Numbered from the stretch's first letter, positions 1 through 9,791 are shown. The stretch is DNA of 9,795 bases from a bacterium (GCA_023249935.1 JAHFBQ010000012.1:13209-23003), one strand, 5' to 3'. Numbers and translations are program-made. The notes: generated by a model from the sequence alone, not told the origin.

Positions 1-1833
1 TTTGTTACGAGCTGCGTGTTCTTCAAGTGCCTGCTGCAATGAACTCTTTAGGTTGCCTGTGCTTGTTTCTTTTGGAGCTGGGGCAGCCTTAGGAGCTCTC
101 TCTTCTGGTGCGCGACGAGGCTTACGAGCTTCATCATTGCTGCCAGTTGCGCTGCGAGGTCTTGCTTCGCGCTCAGTATCACGTTGTTCACTTGCTTCTC
201 GTTGTGATTTTAGACTTAGACCAAGTTTGCGCTCTTCAGCACTTACCTTGATAACTCTAAAGGAGGCTGTTTGGCCAACTTTGAGAATGTCTTCGACTTT
301 TTCCACTTCTTTATCAGCAAGCTCAGAGATATGGACTAAGCCTTCGATGCCGTTGTTAAGTTTAACGAATGCGCCGAAGTTAGTGATCTTTGAGACAACG
401 CCTTCAACCATGCTGTTGACGGTGTATTCGCTTGCGATGCTGGTCCAAGGATCTTTTTCAAGTTGCTTGATACCAAGAGAAACCTTGCGGTTTTCAGCAT
501 CGATACCGAGAATGACAGCTTCAACTTCATCACCTTTTTTGTACTTATCACCAGGATGTGATACATGATCGGTCCAAGAAAGGTCTGAAATGTGAACTAA
601 GCCATCAACGCCATCCATAAGCTGTACGAATAGGCCGAAGTCGGTAATGTTGCTGATTTTACCCTTGATTTTATCGCCGATCTTGAAAGAAGCTGCAACA
701 GCTTTCCAAGGATCTTCACGAAGCTGCTTAACGCTTAGCGACATGCGGCGGTTATCTTTATCAAGACCAACAACGACAGCTTCAATTTCGCTATTGACGG
801 TGAAGTATTTGCTTAGGTTGTTGATACGCTCTGTCCAAGAAATCTCGGAGATGTGTACCAAGCCTTCGATACCTTTTTCAACTTCAATAAACAAGCCGTA
901 GTCGGTGATGCTTGAGATGCGGCCTTTAAGTTTAGTGCCGATAGCATATTTTTGATCAACATTTTCCCAAGGATTAGGCGTGAGTTGTTTCATGCCGAGG
1001 GAAATTTTTTCATGCTTTTTATCGAACGCAATAACTTTAACGGTGATGGTATCGCCGATTTTTACCAATTCGCTTGGGTGCGCAATGCGGCCCCAAGACA
1101 TATCGGTGATGTGAAGCAAGCCATCGATGCCACCAACGTCAACGAACACACCATAACTGGTGATATTCTTAACGATACCCTGCAGAATTTGGCTGTCATT
1201 GATAAGTTCAAGTGCTTTCTTCTTATCTTCTGAGCGTTGTTCTTCAAGATACTTGCGACGAGAGATGATGATGTTGCCGCGCTTTCTGTTCACCTTAAGA
1301 ATTTTACAGGTGACTTCTTGGCCAACGAATTGATCAAAATCGATAACGCGTTGTGTATCAATTTGTGATCCTGGTAAGAATGCAGGGATGCCAACGTCAA
1401 CGTTAAGACCACCCTTAACTTTATGGGTAACCATACCGCGAACAGGCTCGTCCTTTTCTGCCAATTCTGTGATTGTATCCCAGGCACGAAGTGCTTTTGC
1501 TTTTTGGTATGAAAGTACAACTGAACCGTTTTCATCTTCCAAACGATCAAGTAAAACTTCTACTTCGCTGTTTGGTTGGATACGTTCGAGTTCGTAATCA
1601 GTGAACTCATGTGATGGTATGTAACCATCCGATTTGTAATCAATGCTTACAACAATTCCGCCATTGTCTTTGCCGATGATTCTACCCTTAAGTAGGTTGC
1701 CGACTTTAAAGCGGGTTGATAAGTCTTCGTACAGTGAAGAAAGCTCGAGTTTTTGATTATCAGTTACCTGAAATTGTTCCTCGATAAGTTCTGCGCTGTT
1801 TACGTACACTGGGCGATTTTGTGTGCGCGCCAT
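1..1833 (-). CDS. rpsA: 30S ribosomal protein S1 (3' end beyond window)
   Basis: S1 binds mRNA on the small ribosomal subunit and helps deliver it to the decoding site. Reading leftward from the ATG at 1833, 611 codons are open with no stop, so the C-terminus lies outside the window. Six OB-fold S1 domains can be followed at about residues 42-113, 127-198, 212-280, 297-371, 383-458 and 470-545. Domains 3-6 carry the hallmark G-(L/V)-F-V and G-(L/I)-(L/V)-H-I-(S/T)-(E/D) pattern, for example GLVHISEISW in domain 4. Domains 1 and 2 are more divergent, as in other bacterial S1 proteins, where they contact the ribosome. After residue 545 comes an R/E/K/P/A-rich tail, low in complexity and probably disordered. 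The start is fixed by a Shine-Dalgarno AGAAGGA 8 nt upstream. It is the third gene in its block, 145 bases after the PilN-like gene, and could have its own promoter. Six domains match the long S1 of Gram-negative-type bacteria. Identification is very secure. Confidence 0.96.
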   Translation of the reverse strand, partial: MARTQNRPVYVNSAELIEEQFQVTDNQKLELSSLYEDLSTRFKVGNLLKGRIIGKDNGGIVVSIDYKSDGYIPSHEFTDYELERIQPNSEVEVLLDRLEDENGSVVLSYQKAKALRAWDTITELAEKDEPVRGMVTHKVKGGLNVDVGIPAFLPGSQIDTQRVIDFDQFVGQEVTCKILKVNRKRGNIIISRRKYLEEQRSEDKKKALELINDSQILQGIVKNITSYGVFVDVGGIDGLLHITDMSWGRIAHPSELVKIGDTITVKVIAFDKKHEKISLGMKQLTPNPWENVDQKYAIGTKLKGRISSITDYGLFIEVEKGIEGLVHISEISWTERINNLSKYFTVNSEIEAVVVGLDKDNRRMSLSVKQLREDPWKAVAASFKIGDKIKGKISNITDFGLFVQLMDGVDGLVHISDLSWTDHVSHPGDKYKKGDEVEAVILGIDAENRKVSLGIKQLEKDPWTSIASEYTVNSMVEGVVSKITNFGAFVKLNNGIEGLVHISELADKEVEKVEDILKVGQTASFRVIKVSAEERKLGLSLKSQREASEQRDTEREARPRSATGSNDEARKPRRAPEERAPKAAPAPKETSTGNLKSSLQQALEEHAARNK

Positions 1834-1978
1834 GTAAACATTCCTTCTATGAACATCTTGTATGTACTGCTGTTATGACAGCCATCAAGACGGTTAAATA
1901 TGAAACATATAGATAACAACGGGCTTAGCGTATCAAAAAATGCCAAATTTACAATAGTCCGCCTGGACTTCTTTGGAT
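1834..1978 (-). other. Intergenic leader of rpsA with small hairpins
   Basis: This gap of 145 bases separates the PilN-like gene from rpsA. On the - strand it holds a 5-bp hairpin (AGTCC, loop AGGC, GGACT; 1956-1969) just after the upstream stop. A T6 run begins about 16 nt further on, too far for a standard intrinsic terminator. A second 5-bp hairpin (GCTGT and ACAGC around a 4-nt loop, 1869-1882) lies about 20 nt before the ribosome binding site. Promoter-like words such as TTGATA followed 17 nt later by TCTATA exist but are weak. In E. coli S1 represses its own translation through leader hairpins. Whether that happens here is only a guess. Confidence 0.4.
1841..1848 (-). promoter_or_regulatory. 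Ribosome binding site of rpsA
   Basis: On the - strand AGAAGGAA lies 8 nt before the ATG at 1833. It pairs with the CCTCCT core at the 16S 3' end in this window. It selects this ATG over the out-of-frame ATG just upstream. Confidence 0.75.
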
Positions 1979-2905
1979 TTATAGGTCGATGGTTAAAGAG
2001 AAGCGATAGAGCGCAAAGCGGCTGTCTTCTACGTCGGGGCTGGATTTTGGCATAGGTTGCTCCTTGATATATGACAAATAGCAACGCTGTCTCGCTTCTT
2101 GTTCCAATATTGTGACAAATTCGAGTAGATCATGCAGGTTGTAAGTGATGCCTATAGCGGTTGTGATTGGTGGGGCTTTAGAGCGGGTAGTAGCTTTTTT
2201 TGTAGATATTTTTTCTAGGACGATGCTTGGCGGGATATTGTGTGCAATGTTGAGCAGCATGGTTAGAGAGTTATCTATTGTTGGCCAAGATTTTTTTGTT
2301 GTTGGAATTTGTGTTTGGAGCCGAGCTGTGGGCGATAGTTTTATTTCTCGCAATGGTTCTTGTCGCTTGGTGGTGTGCTGGTATGTATTCGCTGTCATTC
2401 GGGATGTGAGAAATCCGGCGCTGATGCTGATGGCTGCAATGCCACATATGAGCCATGCTGGATGAATTTTGCTGTAGCGGTCAAACATGCTTAGATAGTT
2501 GTCACTTTGAGCAAGTTTGTGTAGGGCGTTGGTGCTGAGCTGTGTTGGTTCGAAAGGATTGGTCATAACAGCTTGTGGAATAATGGGGGTGTCTTTGGTG
2601 CAGACTAAAAACTGAAATAGCTCATGAGCGAGAAGGGGAAGGGGATAAAATTCTTTGGGAAGCAGGATCCATGCCCGAATGGCAGCCAATTTTTTTTGCT
2701 TACAGAAAAGACGTAACCCGCGACAAAGGCTAGAGGGATTAGCTATTTTGTTCAAAAGCAACGTATTTGTTTCGAGGTACAACTGTTCTTGTTCGCCAAT
2801 TACATCATTCTTAACTCGAGAAAAAATAAGCCTATCTCTCCCTATCTGAATGATCCATAAGGGAGGGGGAGAAAAAAAATAGTGTAAACGGGCTGGTAGT
2901 TTCAT
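1979..2905 (-). CDS. PilN-like (possible PilM/PilN fusion) single-pass membrane protein
   Basis: This is a 308-aa protein. Residues 1-145 are probably cytoplasmic and open with a hydrophobic IIQIGRDRLIFSRV stretch that recalls the first strand of the PilM/GspL actin-like fold, but no complete ATPase motif is visible. Residues about 149-166 (AWLICGIAAISISAGFLT) form one membrane segment. After it come a linker and a domain at about 212-308 with MLLNIAHNIPPSIVLEKI and a closing FSLTIDL strand, the layout of PilN/PilO-type periplasmic domains (compare the 'ALPxGVxLxxL' pattern of PilN). In type IV pilus and type II secretion machines such proteins link the cytoplasmic motor to the outer parts. 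Here the assignment rests on layout and weak motifs only. No clear Shine-Dalgarno site precedes the ATG, which overlaps the kinase stop as ATGA, so translation is probably coupled. No other pilus gene is in the window. It could also be an unrelated lineage-specific membrane protein. Confidence 0.5.
   Translation of the reverse strand: MKLPARLHYFFSPPPLWIIQIGRDRLIFSRVKNDVIGEQEQLYLETNTLLLNKIANPSSLCRGLRLFCKQKKLAAIRAWILLPKEFYPLPLLAHELFQFLVCTKDTPIIPQAVMTNPFEPTQLSTNALHKLAQSDNYLSMFDRYSKIHPAWLICGIAAISISAGFLTSRMTANTYQHTTKRQEPLREIKLSPTARLQTQIPTTKKSWPTIDNSLTMLLNIAHNIPPSIVLEKISTKKATTRSKAPPITTAIGITYNLHDLLEFVTILEQEARQRCYLSYIKEQPMPKSSPDVEDSRFALYRFSLTIDL
2902..2905 (-). promoter_or_regulatory. ATGA stop/start overlap (translational coupling)
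   Basis: On the - strand the TGA stop of the kinase (2904-2902) and the ATG of the PilN-like gene (2905-2903) share bases as ATGA. The second gene has no evident Shine-Dalgarno sequence, so its translation very likely depends on ribosomes finishing the kinase. This supports both being real and co-transcribed, and decides the start of the second gene. Confidence 0.8.
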
Positions 2906-4023
2906 GATAATAGTGGATAGCGTTGCAACAAACTTTTATCTAAAGTTGCAAGTTGCTCATCCAGTTGTTCTTTTGTCAATAATCCCTGTTTGGCCCCTAT
3001 GTAGTGTAGAACTGAAGCACTATTGATGATGCCTCGGCGTAGAGCATCTTCGATAGAATATCCTTGCGCGATACTACCAACGAAACAAGACCCAAATGCA
3101 TCACCAGCACCTACCGTATCAACAACATGGGTTTTAATGCTTGGGTGGAAATAAATGAGTTCTTTCGTAGCGGCATATACTCCATTAGCGCCATTGGTTA
3201 TGACCACGATCTCTGGGCCCATGTGCAAAACCTCTTTAAAAAACTGCTGCATACTGAAGTAGAGGTTATTGTAGGCGACTGGATTATCTAAGAGATAGGG
3301 CTTATTGTTTGTCGGTTCGGCAAGCTCTTGGGGCTGTCTAGTTTTTAGAGCTTTCTTATATGCTTCACCACTCTCGATGAGCGCAATCATGAATGTGCGG
3401 GCTTCTGAGCTATTTAAGATCAAGGTCTTTACATGCTTTAAAGAAAGCTTAAGACTTTCTGTTCCTTTAGTTAATTGACTTGCGCCTGGGTTGATAGCGA
3501 TAGGGATATTGAAATTTTGGGCGCAAGCAACGAGAGATGGCAAAATTTCTGCCGACTGATTACTTAATGAAGTGATATAGAGTAAATCAGCCTGCTTTAA
3601 GTCATCGCATACAAGTGTCTTAAGGTCTAAATGATTATTTGCGCCACGGTAGGCGAAAATGGTGCATTCACCTTGTGACGAGTTTATGATAAACGATTTT
3701 CCCGTTTCATAGTTTGTAGAGCGCAGGACTAGTGACATGTCGATACCACAATCCTGTAAGGCCTTGAAGACGAAATCACCAGCGGCGTCAAATCCAATTT
3801 TGCAGGAAGTGGTTACTTCGAATCCCTGATTTTTAAAAGACACGGCGGAGTTGGTTGCCCCTCCTCCGGTGATGTGCGTTATGGATTCTATTTCTATTTT
3901 TTCTCCAGACTCAAAGAGCATGTAGTGCTCGGCAAAATTACGTTTTTCAATTGTCATGGAATCTGCACCGTGATAGGTAAGAAAAATGTCTTGAGTTGCT
4001 CCACCAATGGTGAATACATGCAT
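2902..4023 (-). CDS. PfkB-family carbohydrate/nucleoside kinase
   Basis: This is a 373-aa cytoplasmic enzyme of the ribokinase (PfkB) superfamily, which transfers phosphate from ATP to a sugar, sugar phosphate or nucleoside hydroxyl. Visible motifs are the substrate-binding glycine motif GGGATNSA (53-60), NPGAS (178-182), NSSEA (204-208), TNGANGVYAA (276-285), and PfkB signature 2, DTVGAGDAFGSCFVG (302-316), with the GAGD anion hole and the expected catalytic base Asp308. At 373 aa it is longer than the usual 300-330 aa; the surplus lies mainly at about 217-262, between the NSSEA and TNGANG motifs. I start at the ATG at 4023, because AAGGAG stands 5 nt before it and the family's first strand (HVFTIGGATQD) begins there. 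An upstream in-frame ATG at 4050 would add nine residues without a good ribosome site. The substrate cannot be told from the sequence. It heads the leftward block and is coupled to the next gene. Confidence 0.92.
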   Translation of the reverse strand: MHVFTIGGATQDIFLTYHGADSMTIEKRNFAEHYMLFESGEKIEIESITHITGGGATNSAVSFKNQGFEVTTSCKIGFDAAGDFVFKALQDCGIDMSLVLRSTNYETGKSFIINSSQGECTIFAYRGANNHLDLKTLVCDDLKQADLLYITSLSNQSAEILPSLVACAQNFNIPIAINPGASQLTKGTESLKLSLKHVKTLILNSSEARTFMIALIESGEAYKKALKTRQPQELAEPTNNKPYLLDNPVAYNNLYFSMQQFFKEVLHMGPEIVVITNGANGVYAATKELIYFHPSIKTHVVDTVGAGDAFGSCFVGSIAQGYSIEDALRRGIINSASVLHYIGAKQGLLTKEQLDEQLATLDKSLLQRYPLLS

Positions 4024-4028
4024 GCCGA

Positions 4029-4034
4029 CTCCTT
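4029..4034 (-). promoter_or_regulatory. Ribosome binding site of the PfkB kinase
   Basis: AAGGAG on the - strand, 5 nt before the ATG at 4023. It is a near-perfect complement of the 16S 3' end and the reason for preferring this start over the ATG at 4050. Confidence 0.85.
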
Positions 4035-4129
4035 TCAAATTTTCAATCAATGGGCTTGTAGTGTATGGAGATCATTTAAGTAAAAGCAATAAACTCAAGC
4101 TGTCATCCTGGATGGCGTGTTCTTTTTAC

Positions 4130-4186
4130 CATACATTTGCTTTGACTGCACCACTTTTGTCTAAAAATGTATGCATAAAAAAGTGG
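4130..4186 (-). promoter_or_regulatory. Interleaved inverted repeats, possible H-type pseudoknot in the kinase leader
   Basis: Two perfect inverted repeats are interlocked. Stem 1 pairs 4179-4186 with 4151-4158 (CCACTTTT with AAAAGTGG, 8 bp). Stem 2 pairs 4165-4173 with 4130-4138 (CATACATTT with AAATGTATG, 9 bp). On the - strand the order is S1, S2, S1', S2' with connecting loops of 5, 6 and 12 nt, which fits an H-type pseudoknot. Otherwise the two stems are mutually exclusive. It lies about 107-163 nt upstream of the kinase start, so it would be in the mRNA leader if transcription begins near 4220. AT-rich DNA gives such pairings by chance more often, so this is a structural prediction only. 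Confidence 0.35.
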
Positions 4187-4229
4187 CTACAGATTTTTTA
4201 AGTAGGCTGAAATGCCTTTTTGGATCGGT

Positions 4230-4259
4230 TTTATAAGCATTTTTTCTTTCTAGTGGAAA
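4230..4259 (-). promoter_or_regulatory. Possible promoter of the kinase / PilN-like / rpsA block
   Basis: On the - strand TTTCCA (4259-4254) and TATAAA (4235-4230) are separated by 18 nt. The -10 is good and the -35 moderate (4 of 6). It would give a leader of about 200 nt containing the interleaved repeats. A nearer alternative is TTGCTT, 18 nt, TACACT just before the gene; neither is strong. Confidence 0.3.
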
Positions 4260-4298
4260 AAATTTTAAGTAAAAAATGCGTCTTTTTTAAAATAATGG

Positions 4299-4327
4299 TT
4301 GAAATATGAAAAAATGACGTATACAAT
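4299..4327 (+). promoter_or_regulatory. rRNA operon promoter P1
   Basis: TTGAAA (4299-4304) and TACAAT (4322-4327) are separated by exactly 17 nt, five of six matches to each sigma-70 consensus box. It is preceded by A/T-rich DNA and points into the rRNA operon, with a predicted start near 4334. Confidence 0.65.
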
Positions 4328-4360
4328 ACCTTCACTTGATTATTGAAATAACGCGAAACG

Positions 4361-4379
4361 CAAACAACGATATTGTTTG
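4361..4379 (+). repeat. Perfect 7-bp inverted repeat after rRNA P1
   Basis: CAAACAA, a CGATA centre, then TTGTTTG. It sits about 27-45 bases after the predicted P1 start, so it could be an operator or a leader hairpin. Its symmetry is exact, but nothing else shows a function. Confidence 0.4.
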
Positions 4380-4440
4380 AAACAGCTGGCGCAGTCGGTT
4401 GTGGCGAGAAAACATAATGGTGCAAAACGTGATGCAAAAA

Positions 4441-4494
4441 AGTTGGAAAAAAGTTTAAAAAATAACTTGCATCGATGTGAAAAATCTGTAGAAT
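4441..4494 (+). promoter_or_regulatory. rRNA operon promoter P2 with UP-like A-tract
   Basis: TTGCAT (4467-4472) and TAGAAT (4489-4494) are 16 nt apart. Directly upstream, 4446-4465 is almost entirely A and T in short A-runs, the usual look of an UP element bound by the RNA polymerase alpha subunit. Tandem promoters are typical of rRNA operons. Predicted start is near 4501, which leaves a leader of about 130 nt before 16S. Confidence 0.6.
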
Positions 4495-4516
4495 TGTGCC
4501 TCGAGTTGAGCGCGGA

Positions 4517-4549
4517 AAGCGCGGATGGGACCTTCGGGGGAAGGCGCTT
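4517..4549 (+). other. rRNA leader hairpin
   Basis: AAGCGC (4517-4522) pairs with GCGCTT (4544-4549), and CTTC with GAAG (4532-4535 with 4540-4543) pairs inside. No T-run follows, so this is a leader structure and not a terminator. Confidence 0.45.
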
Positions 4550-4562
4550 AGGAAAAAGTTAA

Positions 4563-4573
4563 TGTCTTTGACA
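4563..4573 (+). promoter_or_regulatory. boxA-like antitermination site in the rRNA leader
   Basis: TGTCTTTGACA resembles the rRNA boxA sequence (TGCTCTTTAACA in E. coli; TGTTCTTTGAAAA-type in Bacillus), which binds NusB/S10 in the antitermination complex. A similar site lies in the spacer before 23S (6354-6365). The same bases contain TTGACA, but no good -10 box follows at the right distance, so I favour boxA. Confidence 0.5.
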
Positions 4574-4584
4574 TATACGTTGAT

Positions 4585-4617
4585 ACGTAATTAAAAATTA
4601 CGTGAGTGTGAGGAACT
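4585..4617 (+). other. 16S processing stem, 5' arm (and competing hairpin)
   Basis: Bases 4600-4617 (ACGTGAGTGTGAGGAACT) pair with 6223-6240 downstream of 16S over 18 bp with a single G-U. Such a stem is the normal RNase III substrate that releases pre-16S. The first bases also belong to a perfect local hairpin, ACGTAATT (4585-4592) with AATTACGT (4596-4603), which may form first and then yield to the long stem. Confidence 0.8.
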
Positions 4618-4628
4618 CTGTAAATTTA

Positions 4629-6167
<1,539 letters not shown>

Positions 6168-6222
6168 CGAGGGAGTATAAGCCGAACCGTAAGGTTCAAT
6201 TAGGTGTGCTATTAAAATTCAA

Positions 6223-6240
6223 AGTTTCTCACACTCACGT
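6223..6240 (+). other. 16S processing stem, 3' arm
   Basis: AGTTTCTCACACTCACGT pairs with 4600-4617 over 18 bp, one of them G-U. This brings both ends of 16S together for RNase III cutting. Confidence 0.8.
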
Positions 6241-6250
6241 GCTAACATTT

Positions 6251-6287
6251 AATGACTGTCTTTTTCTAAAGGCAGTCATTCTTTTTA
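6251..6287 (+). terminator. Intrinsic-terminator-like hairpin inside the 16S-23S spacer
   Basis: AATGACTGTCTTT (6251-6263) pairs with AAAGGCAGTCATT (6268-6280), 13 bp with one G-U around the 4-nt loop TTCT, followed at once by CTTTTTAT. This is the form of a Rho-independent terminator, but it sits between 16S and 23S. It may be read through by the antitermination complex, may reduce 23S relative to 16S, or may act only as a processing hairpin. No strong new promoter is visible between it and 23S. Confidence 0.55.
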
Positions 6288-6353
6288 TCCCGAGTGATTG
6301 CGTTAGCGATCGTATCGAGGAACGTATCGATGTATAAGTAAGATAAAAAATTG

Positions 6354-6365
6354 TGATCTTTGAAA
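6354..6365 (+). promoter_or_regulatory. boxA-like antitermination site before 23S
   Basis: TGATCTTTGAAA closely matches spacer boxA sequences (TGCTCTTTAAAA in E. coli, TGTTCTTTGAAAA in Bacillus). It touches the start of the 23S processing stem, the usual position. Confidence 0.6.
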
Positions 6366-6439
6366 TTTGCGTTTGAAGTAACACGATGAATTAAATTAAC
6401 GTTCATTGGGTAAAAAATACAAATTCTTGTAAGTTAAAA
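6364..6439 (+). other. 23S processing stem, 5' side
   Basis: Three segments pair with the DNA after 23S: 6364-6377 with 9553-9566 (14 bp, one G-U), 6388-6398 with 9524-9534 (11 bp perfect) plus 6402-6409 with 9516-9523, and 6428-6439 with 9463-9474 (12 bp, one G-U). Together they make a long interrupted stem that closes 23S, expected to be cut by RNase III. Confidence 0.75.
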
Positions 6440-6445
6440 ACTTAG

Positions 6446-9458
<3,013 letters not shown>

Positions 9459-9462
9459 TAAA

Positions 9463-9566
9463 TTTTAACTTATAATAAAACGCGTTTAAGCGTCCTGGAC
9501 TAGATCCAGGATCCATCAATGAATAATTTAATTCAAATTAATACATCATGCATTCAAGCGCAAATT
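9463..9566 (+). other. 23S processing stem, 3' side, with inserted hairpins
   Basis: Pairs with 6364-6439 in the three segments 9463-9474, 9516-9534 and 9553-9566. Between the first two segments the 3' strand is about 23 nt longer than its partner and carries the palindrome at 9492-9512 and a small ACGC/GCGT hairpin (9480-9493) beside it. Confidence 0.75.
9492..9512 (+). repeat. Palindromic hairpin TCCTGGA-TCCAGGA
   Basis: TCCTGGA (9493-9499), loop CTAGA, TCCAGGA (9505-9511), extended by a G-U pair. It bulges from one strand of the 23S processing stem. It recalls small interspersed palindromes of other bacterial genomes, and a word beginning the same way (GTCATCCTGGAT) occurs at 4102-4113. 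Its spread in this genome cannot be judged from here. Confidence 0.5.
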
Positions 9567-9570
9567 CAGC

Positions 9571-9598
9571 GCTTGTGAGAGTTTAGGCTCTCACAAGC
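9571..9598 (+). other. Perfect hairpin between 23S and 5S
   Basis: GCTTGTGAGAG pairs with CTCTCACAAGC, 11 bp perfect around TTTAGG. No T-run follows, so it is not a terminator. It is most likely a processing signal separating pre-23S from 5S. Confidence 0.65.
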
Positions 9599-9616
9599 AA
9601 GATCACATAGAATTGT

Positions 9617-9631
9617 GCTCGCAAAACGAGC
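9617..9631 (+). other. Short hairpin before 5S
   Basis: GCTCG, loop CAAAA, CGAGC, ending about 10 nt before 5S. Probably part of 5S precursor processing. Confidence 0.4.
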
Positions 9632-9640
9632 GTTGAAACT

Positions 9641-9757
9641 TTTCGGTGGCGATAGTTACGGGGAAACACCTGTTCCCATTCCGAATACAGAAGTAAAGTC
9701 CGTAACGCCGAAGATACTTAGCTGGTGACGGCTTGGAAAAATAGGTACTGCCGAGAT
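9641..9757 (+). rRNA. rrf: 5S ribosomal RNA
   Basis: About 117 nt. Helix I closes between TTCGGTGG (9642-9649) and CTGCCGAG (9748-9755) with wobble pairs. The conserved core CCCATTCCGAATACAGAAG (from 9675), then AAGTCCG and the TGGTGACGGCTTGG-like 3' half are typical. The usual CCGAAC reads CCGAAT. It is the last gene of the operon, directly before a terminator. Ends are accurate to one or two bases. Confidence 0.93.
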
Positions 9758-9758
9758 T

Positions 9759-9791
9759 AAAAAGCCTTTGAGAAATCAGAGGCTTTTTTTC
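9759..9791 (+). terminator. Intrinsic terminator of the rRNA operon
   Basis: AAAGCCTTTG (9761-9770), loop AGAAAT, CAGAGGCTTT (9777-9786), 10 bp with one G-U, then a run of T. It begins right after 5S. Its A-rich 5' flank also pairs with the T-run, so it could work on the other strand as well. Confidence 0.9.

Larger units (their letters stand above)
6168..6445 (+). other. 16S-23S spacer without tRNA genes
   Basis: This spacer of 278 bases has no tRNA-like cloverleaf and no TTCGAATC-type T-arm followed by an acceptor stem. In many bacteria this spacer carries tRNA-Ile and/or tRNA-Ala. It holds, in order, the 3' arm of the 16S stem, a terminator-like hairpin, a short direct repeat (CGTATCGA at 6311-6318 and 6323-6330), a boxA-like site and the 5' arm of the 23S stem. 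Confidence 0.85.

Noticed and set aside
2..1597. Several + strand open frames (for example 2-568, 647-901, 952-1233, 1388-1597) and short - strand frames in the same stretch
   Set aside because: They lie over the rpsA reading frame, which is continuous and shows six S1 domains. Their translations are serine/leucine-rich or motif-free, as expected from antisense or shifted readings.
1800..2084. A 94-aa - strand frame bridging the rpsA start and the end of the PilN-like gene
   Set aside because: It overlaps both genes in another frame, lacks recognisable motifs, and would cover the rpsA ribosome binding site.
2145..2849. Open frames inside the PilN-like gene on both strands (2145-2465, 2271-2456, 2655-2849)
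   Set aside because: The longer frame at 1979-2905 is coupled to the kinase and has a sensible membrane layout. The others are its shadows.
3064..4201. Short + strand frames over and upstream of the kinase (3064-3291, 3874-4083, 4007-4201)
   Set aside because: The first two lie over a clear PfkB kinase or its start and the third extends into AT-rich upstream DNA. None has its own ribosome site or motif.
4201..4225. A small terminator AGGC-TGAAAT-GCCT-TTTT on the + strand
   Set aside because: The stem is only 4 bp and no + strand gene ends before it.
4377..4562. A 61-aa lysine/glutamate-rich frame in the rRNA leader, starting with TTG
   Set aside because: No ribosome binding site. It runs through promoter P2 and a leader hairpin, so it is best explained as non-coding leader.
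4568..4596. A third rRNA promoter based on TTGACA at 4568
   Set aside because: The -35 is perfect but the -10 at the right distance is only TTAAAA, and the bases fit a boxA site better.
6311..6330. Two copies of CGTATCGA as a possible repeat array or CRISPR
   Set aside because: Only two 8-base copies 12 bases apart, with no further units; this is a chance or minor spacer repeat.
6331..6350. A possible promoter before 23S (TATAAG at 6333-6338)
   Set aside because: The matching -35 position reads TCGTAT, only two of six consensus bases, so I do not call an internal promoter.
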